Assembly (NCBI GenBank): GCA_965602945.1
Contig: CBFDBC010000188.1
Span: forward strand, 1-7,366
Direction: 5' to 3'
DNA length: 7,366 bases
Source of the DNA: JAUXEH01 sp965602945
GTDB lineage: Bacteria; Acidobacteriota; Aminicenantia; Aminicenantales; Aminicenantaceae
The translations under genes and the position numbers were made by a program. Shown piece after piece: positions 1-6,742 of this stretch (position 1 is its first letter; the number at the start of each line of letters is the position of its first letter). The notes under the pieces were generated by a model. It had not been told where the DNA came from. It ran no database searches and saw nothing but the letters and a program-made list of their open reading frames with translations.

Positions 1-1
1 A

Positions 2-256
2 TCCGCTTCCGGGATCGTGCGCCTGCTGTCGCGTGAGTTCGTGACCCTGGTCGTGTTGGCCAATGTGATAGCATGGCCGGCCGCCTACGTCTTCCTCAGC
101 CGATGGCTTTCGAACTTCGCCTACCGAATGCAGGTCGGATGGGTCGTATTCGCCGCGGCCGGGGTGCTTGCCCTGCTCATTGCCCTGCTCACTGTGAGCT
201 TCCAGGCGCTCAAGGCCGCCCTGGCCGATCCTGTCGCCTCCCTCCGCTATGAATAG
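2..256 (+). CDS. ABC transporter permease, MacB/FtsX family, C-terminal fragment (open at window start)
   Basis: Only the last 84 codons are in the window; the reading frame is open to base 2 and stops at TAG 254-256. A GTG at 17 lies in frame but is internal, since the family motif (A-S-x-I-V-x-L-L-S-[RK]-[ED]-F) begins before it. The fragment shows two hydrophobic helices, at about residues 14-32 (with the W-P-A-A-Y turn) and 48-69, then the typical tail S-F-Q-A-L-K-A-A...D-P...L-R-Y-E. These are the last two membrane segments of an FtsX-type permease. Such proteins pair with an ATPase and an inner-membrane fusion protein to export compounds or move lipoproteins, or act as mechanotransmitters; substrate cannot be told from this piece. 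It is homologous to the permease tail at the other end of the window (43 of 83 aligned residues identical by hand count). No clear rho-independent terminator follows. Family call is firm; substrate unknown. Confidence 0.9.
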   Translation, partial: SASGIVRLLSREFVTLVVLANVIAWPAAYVFLSRWLSNFAYRMQVGWVVFAAAGVLALLIALLTVSFQALKAALADPVASLRYE

Positions 257-470
257 GCGCTCCGACCACTTTAAGTAGTTGATATTGAATCAAATAAAGC
301 CTTAGAAGGCCACTTATTTTGCCTTAAACGCGCACTTTTGCCCCCCAAACCATACGTTTAAGCCTAAATCGAACATCGGGCAGCAATTGGATGAAACGTC
401 CTCATATTTCGTTCGCTGCCGGCGAAGAGGTGTACATGAACGGAATATGAATAAGGAAAGCCTGTTCTCT
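257..470. other. Non-coding gap between permease and Asp-box protein gene
   Basis: This stretch is visibly more AT-rich than the flanking genes. It follows the permease stop and I see no gene in it. A frame in phase with the downstream gene stays open from an ATG at 387, but that extension has a Cys/Arg-rich composition, no ribosome binding site and would bury the signal peptide, so I treat it as non-coding. It holds the small GCCTT/AAGGC/GCCTT repeat listed separately and an imperfect inverted repeat (GGCAGC 379-384 with GCTGCC 415-420, supported by AACG 395-398 with CGTT 410-413). No convincing terminator with a T run is present. Confidence 0.6.
299..325. repeat. Small inverted/direct repeat cluster GCCTT-AAGGC-GCCTT
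   Basis: GCCTT (299-303), AAGGC (306-310) and GCCTT (321-325) lie within 27 bases. The central AAGGC can pair with either neighbour. The left pairing has a very tight turn (4-bp stem, 4-base loop if TAGA is the loop). The right pairing has a 5-bp stem with a 10-base AT-rich loop. It lies 43 bases after the permease stop, so it could be a weak 3' end structure for that transcript. The stems are short and no T run follows directly, so chance is a real alternative. Confidence 0.3.
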
Positions 471-500
471 TTGGCAGGATTGATATCCGGTGCCGATAAA
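471..500 (+). promoter_or_regulatory. Candidate sigma-70-type promoter for the Asp-box protein gene
   Basis: TTGGCA (471-476, five of six consensus bases) and GATAAA (495-500, four of six) are separated by 18 bases, in the AT-rich leader just before the gene. Transcription would begin near 507, giving a leader of about 45 bases that ends in the strong purine-rich ribosome binding site. This is pattern matching only; the organism's promoter consensus is unknown. Confidence 0.3.
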
Positions 501-536
501 TGTAAGATGAAAAATTCTTTATTTAACGGACTTTTT

Positions 537-549
537 GGAGGGAGGAGAG
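537..549 (+). promoter_or_regulatory. Strong ribosome binding site fixing the start at 552
   Basis: An uninterrupted purine tract with two overlapping GGAGG-type cores ends two bases before the ATG at 552; the nearer AGGAG core (543-547) leaves a 4-base spacer and the farther GGAGG (537-541) a 10-base spacer. It selects 552 over the in-frame ATGs upstream (387, 447, 507), none of which has such a tract, and it puts the signal peptide at the very N-terminus. Confidence 0.8.
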
Positions 550-551
550 CG

Positions 552-3500
552 ATGACGAAGAATGCCCTGAAAATCGGACTGCTGCTTATGCTTTTGGCCT
601 GCCTTGGCCTCGGTGCGATCGCCGAGGAAAAGGCCAAGGATCCCAATCAGACCATGGATCCGGCCCTTTTCAGCAAGCTCGAGTACAGGTTCATAGGCCC
701 CACCCGCGGCGGACGCGTGACGGCCGTGACCGGCATCCCCGACCAGCCCATGACTTTCTTCATGGGGACCACGGGCGGCGGCGTCTGGAAGACAACCGAC
801 GGCGGGATCACCTGGAACAACATCTCCGATAAGTTTATCAAGGTGGCCTCTATAGGCTCTGTCGAGGTGGCCCTCTCCGACCCCAATGTCATCTATGTGG
901 GGACCGGTTCGGCCAGCCCCCGAGGGAACATCTCGACCGGCAGGGGGATCTACAAGTCCACCGATGCCGGCAAGACCTGGACTCTGGCCGGCCTGGACAG
1001 CTTCCTCCAAGTTGGCAAGCTCCAGATCCATCCTCAAGACCCGGATGTGGTCTATGCCGCGGTCCTGGGCAACATCTTCGGCCCCGGGCCGGAGAGAGGG
1101 GTTTATCGCACCACCGACGGGGGGCAGACCTGGGAAAAGGTGCTGTACGTGGACGAAAAGACCGGCTGCATCGACCTGGTCATGGATCCCTCCAACCCGC
1201 GCATCCTCTACGCCGGCTTCTGGCAGGCGGAGCGCAAGCCCTGGACCATAATTGACGGAGGCGAAAAGGGCGGCGTCTGGAAGACGGTCGATGCGGGAGA
1301 AACCTGGAAGCGCCTCGAAGGCGGGCTGCCCGACGGCGTCGTAGGGCGCGTGGGCATCGCTGTTTCCCCGGTAAATCCGGACCGCGTCTGGGTGATCCAG
1401 GAGGCCGAGGACGAGAAAAAGGGCGGTATCCACATGTCCGAGGATGCGGGCGAAACCTGGAAAAAGGTCAACCGTGATCACAACTACCGGCAGCGCGCCT
1501 GGTATTACACACGGATCTTCGCCGATCCTCAGAACGAACACACCGTCTATGTGCTCAACACGGGTTTCTACAAGTCCCTGAACGACGGCAAGGAATTCCA
1601 GCGCATCCGCACACCGCATGGCGACAACCACTGCCTCTGGATCAACCCGAACGATCCCGACATCATGATCCAGAGCAATGACGGAGGCTCCAACGTGACC
1701 TTCAACGGTGGGCGGTCCTGGTCGACCCAGATGAACCAGCCCACGGCCGAGATCTACCGGGTGACCGTGGACAACCGGTTCCCCTACCGCGTGTACGGCG
1801 ACCAGCAGGACAACTCCTCGATCTCCATCCTGAGCCAGGGACGGCCCTCCCAGGAGTTCTATTCCGTGGGCGGCGGCGAAAGCGGCCATATCGCGGTCGA
1901 CCCCCGCAACCCGGATGTGATCTATGCCGGGAACTACATCGGGATCATTACCAGGCTCGATCGAAAAAACGGCCACTCCAAGCGCATCGACGCCTACCCC
2001 GAGCTGGCCGACGGCATCGCCCCGCGCGACCTCAAGTACCGCTTCCAGTGGAACTTCCCCATCCGTATCTCTCCCCATGATCCCGACATGCTTTACATCA
2101 CCTCCAACCATGTCCACCGCTCTCGTGACCAGGGCCTGACCTGGGAGGTGATTTCCCCCGATCTCACCAACGAGATCGATGCCTATCTCGACCGGCCCGG
2201 CGGCCCCATCCAGCACGACGCCACCGGAGTCGAGACCTACTGCACCATCTTCGCCTTCGAAGAGTCTGCACTGGAGCCGGGCGTGCTGTGGGCCGGCTCG
2301 GATGACGGGGGGGTCCACGTCACGCGCGACAACGGCGCCAACTGGAACGAGGTCACACCCAAGAAAATGCCCGAGGAAGGCACGGTCAACATGTTCGACC
2401 TTTCCCCCACACGGCCCGGTCGTGTGCTCATGGCCGTGTACCGCTACCGCGACAACGACTTCCGGCCGTACATCTTCCGCACCGACAACCATGGAGAATC
2501 CTGGGAGCTACTGACCGACGGCAAGAACGGGATCCCCGCCGACCATTTTGTGCGTGTGGTCCGCGAAGACCCCGACCGCGAGGGCCTGCTCTACGCCGGC
2601 ACCGAGTTCGGGATGTTCGCCTCCTTCGACGCCGGCAAGCACTGGCAGGAATTTCAGCTCAACCTGCCGGTGACACCCATCACCGACCTTTTGGTCTATC
2701 GCAAGGACCTGGTCGTGTCCACGCAGGGGAGGGCCTTCTGGATCCTGGACGACATCGGATTCCTGCATCAGGTCCAGCAGGAAGACATGGAAAAGGCCAT
2801 GGCCCTCTATAAGCCGGAGGATCCCTACCGGACCCAGGTGCGCGGGACACTGGGACGGCTCGCTGTCTATGCCCGTTTCCAGGAAAAACCAGAAAAGTTC
2901 AAGCTGGAGATCCTGGATGCCGGGGACAATGTCATCCGTACCTACGACAAGCTCAAGGCTGAAGAGGGACTTAATCGCTTCTCCTGGGACCTTGCCCACA
3001 AGCCGCCTGAGAAGATTGATAAAGCCATCATCTCGCTCAGCAGCACAGGCGGACCCCGGGCCGTTCCCGGTAGTTATGCGGTGAGGCTCACGGTCGGCGA
3101 GGAAAGCCTGACACAGCCATTCGAGGTGCTCAAGGACCCCCGTTGGGAGCGCATCTCCGTGGCCGACCTCCAGGAACAGTTCGATCTTCAGGTGGAAGCG
3201 GGGAAGGCATTCACTCAAAGCCACGATCTGATCAAGGATGTGCGTGACATCCGCACACAGGTCAAGGACATCTCCTCCAGGGCGGAAAAGGCCGGCTACA
3301 GCGAGGATGTCAAGACGGCGGCGGAAGAGCTGAACAAGAAGCTGACCGCCCTCGAGGAAGAGCTGATCCAGACCAAGAACGAGAGCGGCCAGGACCCCAT
3401 CAACTACCAGGTCAAGCTCGACAACCAGCTGGCCTATGTGTATTCCTCCGCGCAGTCCCAGGATTCCAAGCCCAACCGGTCAATCCGGGAGCGTTATGAG

Positions 3501-3629
3501 GAGCTGAAGGCCCAGCTGGACAAGGCGGCCGAAACCTTCCAGGCGCTGGAATCCGAGGATCTCAAGAATTTCGAGAAGCTCCTACAAGACAACAGCATCC
3601 CCCGCATCATCTATAAAGAGAAGAAATAG
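552..3629 (+). CDS. Exported BNR/Asp-box (VPS10/sortilin-like) beta-propeller protein
   Basis: This 1025-residue protein begins with a signal peptide (K-rich start, hydrophobic core about residues 8-24). Cleavage is likely after A-I-A at 24, although L-L-A-C17 is a possible imperfect lipobox. Residues 46-56 carry the R-F-I-G-P-T-R-G-G-R-V segment typical of the N-terminus of bacterial VPS10/BNR-repeat proteins. Asp-box motifs (S/T-x-D-x-G-x-T-W) recur near residues 80-88, 135-143, 186-194, 244-252, 296-302, 341 (degenerate), 524-531, 591-598, 643-651 and 690-697, interleaved with D-P-x-[ND]-P-x-x-[IV]-[IVL]-Y-[AV]-G strands. This pattern folds as one or two multi-bladed propellers. About residues 783-860 resemble a FlgD/Ig-like beta domain ending near D-P-R-W (862-865). 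The remainder to 1025 is charged, helical and probably coiled coil. Database entries often call such proteins glycosyl hydrolases, but Asp boxes are structural and I see no sialidase active site, so enzymatic activity is unproven. A binding or scaffold role outside the cytoplasm is as likely. Its stop lies 6 bases from the stop of the convergent hydrolase gene. Confidence 0.9.
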   Translation: MTKNALKIGLLLMLLACLGLGAIAEEKAKDPNQTMDPALFSKLEYRFIGPTRGGRVTAVTGIPDQPMTFFMGTTGGGVWKTTDGGITWNNISDKFIKVASIGSVEVALSDPNVIYVGTGSASPRGNISTGRGIYKSTDAGKTWTLAGLDSFLQVGKLQIHPQDPDVVYAAVLGNIFGPGPERGVYRTTDGGQTWEKVLYVDEKTGCIDLVMDPSNPRILYAGFWQAERKPWTIIDGGEKGGVWKTVDAGETWKRLEGGLPDGVVGRVGIAVSPVNPDRVWVIQEAEDEKKGGIHMSEDAGETWKKVNRDHNYRQRAWYYTRIFADPQNEHTVYVLNTGFYKSLNDGKEFQRIRTPHGDNHCLWINPNDPDIMIQSNDGGSNVTFNGGRSWSTQMNQPTAEIYRVTVDNRFPYRVYGDQQDNSSISILSQGRPSQEFYSVGGGESGHIAVDPRNPDVIYAGNYIGIITRLDRKNGHSKRIDAYPELADGIAPRDLKYRFQWNFPIRISPHDPDMLYITSNHVHRSRDQGLTWEVISPDLTNEIDAYLDRPGGPIQHDATGVETYCTIFAFEESALEPGVLWAGSDDGGVHVTRDNGANWNEVTPKKMPEEGTVNMFDLSPTRPGRVLMAVYRYRDNDFRPYIFRTDNHGESWELLTDGKNGIPADHFVRVVREDPDREGLLYAGTEFGMFASFDAGKHWQEFQLNLPVTPITDLLVYRKDLVVSTQGRAFWILDDIGFLHQVQQEDMEKAMALYKPEDPYRTQVRGTLGRLAVYARFQEKPEKFKLEILDAGDNVIRTYDKLKAEEGLNRFSWDLAHKPPEKIDKAIISLSSTGGPRAVPGSYAVRLTVGEESLTQPFEVLKDPRWERISVADLQEQFDLQVEAGKAFTQSHDLIKDVRDIRTQVKDISSRAEKAGYSEDVKTAAEELNKKLTALEEELIQTKNESGQDPINYQVKLDNQLAYVYSSAQSQDSKPNRSIRERYEELKAQLDKAAETFQALESEDLKNFEKLLQDNSIPRIIYKEKK

Positions 3630-3635
3630 GCGGGC

Positions 3636-4238
3636 CTAGAGACGCTGCAGGATCGCGGCCGTGCTCACCACCTCGGCGTACGATCCGGCCAGCGCGCTCA
3701 AGGTGGAGGCGTGCACATCCTGCGCGCTGACCTCCCTGTCCCCGAATTTCAGTGCCCTGGTGGCGCAGGCATCGTGGGCCACGATAACCTCGAAGTCATA
3801 ATCGCGGGAGGCGCGGGCGCCCGCTTCCACGCACATGTGGGTCTGCATCCCGCAGATCACCACGGCCTCGATCTTATTCGCCTTGAGGAACTTAAGCAGA
3901 TCCGTGCCCTTGAAGGCGTTGGCGTGGTCCTTGGAGATGACCTTCTCCCCCGCCTTGGGTGCGACATCCGCATGGATCTCGCCCCCCGGCTCGAAATTGT
4001 GGCGGACATGGACCACCAGCCTCCCCTTTTCGCGAAATCCCTGCAGCAGCGCCTGTGCATTCCGGCCGGCCTTCTCGGGCTCGACCAGCGGCATCCTTCC
4101 TCCCGGGAAGTAGAAGTTCTGGATGTCGATGAGCAACAGGGCCGCGTCTCCCAGCGTCTCTTTTTCTTGGGCCTGCGGTGTCATTATCAGGGACAGGCTC
4201 ATGCACAGGACGATGATCAGGGCTGGTATGGTCTTCAT
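3636..4238 (-). CDS. Exported isochorismatase-like cysteine hydrolase
   Basis: The gene encodes 200 residues, normal family length plus a leader. The isochorismatase-like fold is shown by L-L-L-I-D-I-Q-N (D38), the S-K-x-x-x-x-A-F-x-G-T-D-L segment (K103) and G-M-Q-T-H-M-C-V-E-A (C136), i.e. a complete Asp-Lys-Cys triad. The end is also typical (D-A-C-A-T, then V-H-A-S-T-L-S-A-L). Known members hydrolyse isochorismate, nicotinamide, N-carbamoyl compounds and other amides; the substrate here cannot be assigned. Residues 1-24 form a clear signal peptide (K2, hydrophobic 4-19, then T-P-Q-A-Q before E25), with C12 not in a lipobox context. Export is unusual because most relatives are cytoplasmic. 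The start is supported by AGGAG seven bases upstream. The gene converges on the Asp-box gene with a 6-base gap and diverges from the glycosidase-like gene. Family is firm, substrate unknown. Confidence 0.9.
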   Translation of the reverse strand: MKTIPALIIVLCMSLSLIMTPQAQEKETLGDAALLLIDIQNFYFPGGRMPLVEPEKAGRNAQALLQGFREKGRLVVHVRHNFEPGGEIHADVAPKAGEKVISKDHANAFKGTDLLKFLKANKIEAVVICGMQTHMCVEAGARASRDYDFEVIVAHDACATRALKFGDREVSAQDVHASTLSALAGSYAEVVSTAAILQRL

Positions 4239-4245
4239 GTCGGAT

Positions 4246-4250
4246 CTCCT
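4246..4250 (-). promoter_or_regulatory. Ribosome binding site for the isochorismatase-like gene
   Basis: On the minus strand AGGAG (written CTCCT on the plus strand) lies seven bases before the ATG ending at 4238, within a longer AAAAAGGAGAT tract. This is optimal spacing and fixes the start that gives a complete signal peptide. Confidence 0.75.
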
Positions 4251-4258
4251 TTTTCTGT

Positions 4259-4285
4259 GTTATAGGGATATAAGGGATTTGTCAA
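4259..4285 (-). promoter_or_regulatory. Likely sigma-70-type promoter for the isochorismatase-like gene
   Basis: Read on the minus strand, a perfect TTGACA (4280-4285) is followed by 15 bases and TATAAC (4259-4264, five of six consensus bases). The spacer is shorter than the usual 17, which would weaken the promoter or call for a regulator that realigns the two boxes. Transcription would begin around 4252, leaving a leader of about 14 bases just long enough to include the ribosome binding site. Confidence 0.5.
4269..4274 (+). promoter_or_regulatory. Possible -10 box for the glycosidase-like gene
   Basis: TATAAG on the plus strand (five of six matches to TATAAT) lies about 38 bases before the ATG at 4312, inside the spacer of the minus-strand promoter. 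No good -35 is seen 16-18 bases upstream; that position falls on the ribosome binding site of the divergent gene. If real, it would need an activator or another sigma factor, and the two promoters could not be used at the same time. Weak evidence. Confidence 0.2.
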
Positions 4286-4311
4286 GGCGAAAGCGATGGT
4301 TTAAGATTCAA

Positions 4312-6732
4312 ATGACCATGAAAAAGAAACACACAGTCGTTCTGTTTGGTTTTGTTCTCTGTTTATTTGTGACGGTTGCCTTTGCCCAGGAAGAAAAGCC
4401 GGTTTTCCCGGGTGCCCATGAGCGCACTCCCTCTCTCTCCCAATATTTTTCCTGGATCAACAACACCAACGAAGGAAGCACGGAGCGGCAGACCCTCGTC
4501 AACCTGGACTTCTTCCGGTGGTTGAAAGAGGAATATGGGATGCAGCTTGATATCTACGTGATCAGCGCCGGCGCCATAGACAAGGCCCGCTGGTACGGCA
4601 GCATGGAGTCTCCCGAGTTCAGGCGTCAGTTTCCCAACGGGTTTGAGACCATATTCCGTGCTGCCGAAGCCATGGGAACCCGGCTGGGCACATGGGGAGG
4701 CCCGGACGGCTTCGGCGATTCCCCGGAGGAGGAGCAGGCCCGCATAGACATGATGGTCGCGCTGTGCCGGGATTACAGGTTCCAGCTGTTGAAATTCGAT
4801 GCGGTTGTGGGTCAGCTGCGGGACGAAAAACAGGACGCATTTATCAGGATGATGACGGAGTGCCGGAGATACAGCCCAGACCTGATCCTTCTCAACCACC
4901 GCCTCAATCTCAACCGGGAGGCCAAGAAACATGTGACCACATCCCTCTGGGAGGGGGCTGAGACCTACATCGATGTCCACATGTTCAATCGGGGCTTGAC
5001 CGCACCCCATCACAGGGCCGGTGCCCTGTCGCGAGACCTGGTGCCCGGGCTCAATCGCCTGACAGAAGACCACGGGGTGTGTCTCTCCTCCTGCCTCGAT
5101 TACTGGGAGGACGACCTGGTTCTTCAGGCCTTCAACCGCACGCTCCTGCTCTCTCCCCAGCTCTATGGAAATCCCTGGTTCCTCCGGGACGACGAGTACC
5201 CGAAACTTGCCCGAATCTTTAACCTCGCCCGAAAGTATGGGAAGATCATGGTCGAAGGCATCGTCTTGCCCGAGGACAGATACGGGCCCAAGGCGGTCAG
5301 CCGGGGGGATGGAGACACGCGATTGATCACACTCCGGAACCTCGCCTGGGACCCGTTTGAATCGACCCTGAAGCTGGACGAGGAGATCGGGCTGGAATCG
5401 GGGGGAGCGGTCGAGGTCCGCCTCCTGCACCCGGTCGAGCGGATAGTGGGTGTTTTCCAGAGGGGAGACGAGATCCCGATCACCGTCCAGCCTTTCCGTT
5501 CCGCTCTTGTGTTGGTCACTCCCCCCGGTCGGGGTGGTGTAGGAATCCTAGGCTGCGACTATGACGTGATCCGTGCTGTCCCGGGAAAGCCCATGGAAAT
5601 CGCCGTGAAAGGGATGCCCGGCACGGCCCGTTCCATACACCTCCAGCCCGGAGGCGGGCGTTTCAGCAGAGCGGTCCTTGACGGGAAAGAGATCCCGGAA
5701 CTGTTGGAAGGAAAGGCTGTCCCGGTGTCTTTCCCGGGCGCACCCCTGACCGAGGCCTATCACAGGAAGCTCGCCGACCTGGACCCGGTCTCGATACCCG
5801 CGGATGCGGAGGCACTTTATGAGGCCACCATGTTCGCGGCCGACAACAATGCTCTGGAGGTGCGTTCTCTGCTGAGATCGGGTGAAACGGACATCTCCGA
5901 GGTCAAGGCCGCGCGGGATTCCTTCCTGAAGCAGGAGCTGTTCATAGATAGGGGGCTCTGGGACCGATACATGTTCGATGGGGACCTGAACACGGCCTTT
6001 TATGTAAGCAGGCGGTGGCGTACTTCCAGTGCGATCAACAGGGGTTCTTTGCGGCTGGACTTCGGGGTCCCGACCTCCATGGACGAGTTGGTCATAAACA
6101 TGGGGAGCGAAGACGCCCTCCAACCCTGGAAGACAGATGAAGCCGTATTCCTGGAAACTTCCTCTGACCTGGCCGAGTGGACGGCCCGAAAGATCCTGGC
6201 CGGCAAGGTCATGAGAGTAAAGCTCGATCCTTCCAACCCTATCAGGTATATCCGCTTTCGAGGATTCCCGGAACGGATCCTGGAGGTTGATGGCTTCCTG
6301 GAGGGGATGCCGCTCGACAGGTCGAAATGGAGGGGGTCCCACCTGTTCAGCCCCTTCAGCCGGATCAAGGTCTTTCGTGCCTGGGAGTCGTCGTTTAAGC
6401 TGGATCAGATCCCAAGGGGCAGCTATTTGGCCGTCGCCCTCGAAGGAAAACACGGTATCGAAGGCGCCTACGCGGCCGTCCGCGTCGATGGCAAACCTGT
6501 CGGAGCCCCGGACAGGAGCCCATCCTATCCGGGGAATCCCTGGGAAAACACCATCGACAATACAGCGTCCCACTACACGTACTATGTGCCCCTCGATGAG
6601 GATATGATCGATCGAAAGATCGATGTGGTCGTGTTGGGGCTTGATGAAGAACACCTGGATTTCAAGCCCAGCCTCTACATAACCGCCTACCCTCCTCCCT
6701 ATGTGGCGAAACAGCTTCTGCTGTACAGATAA
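4312..6732 (+). CDS. Exported alpha-galactosidase-like (clan GH-D style) protein with F5/8 type C-like domain
   Basis: The start is placed at ATG 4312 (806 residues); ATG 4318 is in frame and equally possible, as neither has a clear ribosome binding site. A signal peptide (K4-K6, hydrophobic 8-22) ends at A-F-A25 before Q26. About residues 40-330 look like a TIM barrel: T-W-G-G-P-D-G-F, then L-L-K-F-D163, which matches the L-K-x-D nucleophile motif of GH27/GH36 enzymes, then L-L-N-H-R-L-N near 194-199, W-E-G-A-E-T-Y-I-D (213-221), L-D-Y-W-E-D-D (262-268) and G-N-P-W-F-L-R-D-D-E-Y before the barrel end. Residues 333-404 resemble the small beta-sandwich that follows the barrel in these enzymes. 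About 544-664 resemble an F5/8 type C (discoidin-like) domain (F-D-G-D-x-N-T-A-F, L-R-L-D-F-G, I-R-Y-I-R-F-R-G-F). Residues 665-806 form a further beta-rich domain. A secreted glycosidase acting on glycans is the best guess. The acid/base residue is not certain, so substrate and even activity are open. It diverges from the isochorismatase-like gene and ends 10 bases from the convergent permease. Confidence 0.8.
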   Translation: MTMKKKHTVVLFGFVLCLFVTVAFAQEEKPVFPGAHERTPSLSQYFSWINNTNEGSTERQTLVNLDFFRWLKEEYGMQLDIYVISAGAIDKARWYGSMESPEFRRQFPNGFETIFRAAEAMGTRLGTWGGPDGFGDSPEEEQARIDMMVALCRDYRFQLLKFDAVVGQLRDEKQDAFIRMMTECRRYSPDLILLNHRLNLNREAKKHVTTSLWEGAETYIDVHMFNRGLTAPHHRAGALSRDLVPGLNRLTEDHGVCLSSCLDYWEDDLVLQAFNRTLLLSPQLYGNPWFLRDDEYPKLARIFNLARKYGKIMVEGIVLPEDRYGPKAVSRGDGDTRLITLRNLAWDPFESTLKLDEEIGLESGGAVEVRLLHPVERIVGVFQRGDEIPITVQPFRSALVLVTPPGRGGVGILGCDYDVIRAVPGKPMEIAVKGMPGTARSIHLQPGGGRFSRAVLDGKEIPELLEGKAVPVSFPGAPLTEAYHRKLADLDPVSIPADAEALYEATMFAADNNALEVRSLLRSGETDISEVKAARDSFLKQELFIDRGLWDRYMFDGDLNTAFYVSRRWRTSSAINRGSLRLDFGVPTSMDELVINMGSEDALQPWKTDEAVFLETSSDLAEWTARKILAGKVMRVKLDPSNPIRYIRFRGFPERILEVDGFLEGMPLDRSKWRGSHLFSPFSRIKVFRAWESSFKLDQIPRGSYLAVALEGKHGIEGAYAAVRVDGKPVGAPDRSPSYPGNPWENTIDNTASHYTYYVPLDEDMIDRKIDVVVLGLDEEHLDFKPSLYITAYPPPYVAKQLLLYR

Positions 6733-6742
6733 GGAGGCAGGA

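Noticed and set aside
279..307. TTGATA (279-284) as a -35 box just after the permease
   Set aside because: No acceptable -10 lies 16-18 bases downstream, and the better-spaced pair at 471-500 is closer to the gene.
387..551. In-frame N-terminal extension of the Asp-box protein
   Set aside because: It has no ribosome binding site at 387, the encoded stretch is unlike the family, and it would place 55 residues before a well-formed signal peptide.
519..2492. A 657-codon open frame on the minus strand, antisense to the Asp-box gene
   Set aside because: Its composition (G/V/D/H-rich, no domain) is the usual shadow of a GC-rich gene with strong third-position bias; the plus-strand frame has clear repeats, a signal peptide and a ribosome binding site.
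789..2650. Recurring similar DNA around the Asp boxes as a repeat array or CRISPR
   Set aside because: The repeats are degenerate, irregularly spaced and explained by the protein motif S/T-x-D-x-G-x-T-W.
4123..4311. In-frame N-terminal extension of the glycosidase-like protein
   Set aside because: It would overlap the divergent hydrolase gene and its promoter and put over 60 residues ahead of the signal peptide; ATG 4312 or 4318 fits the K-rich start of the signal peptide.
5548..6654. A 368-codon minus-strand open frame over the glycosidase-like gene
   Set aside because: No domain or start signal; it shadows the plus-strand gene, whose domains run continuously through this region.
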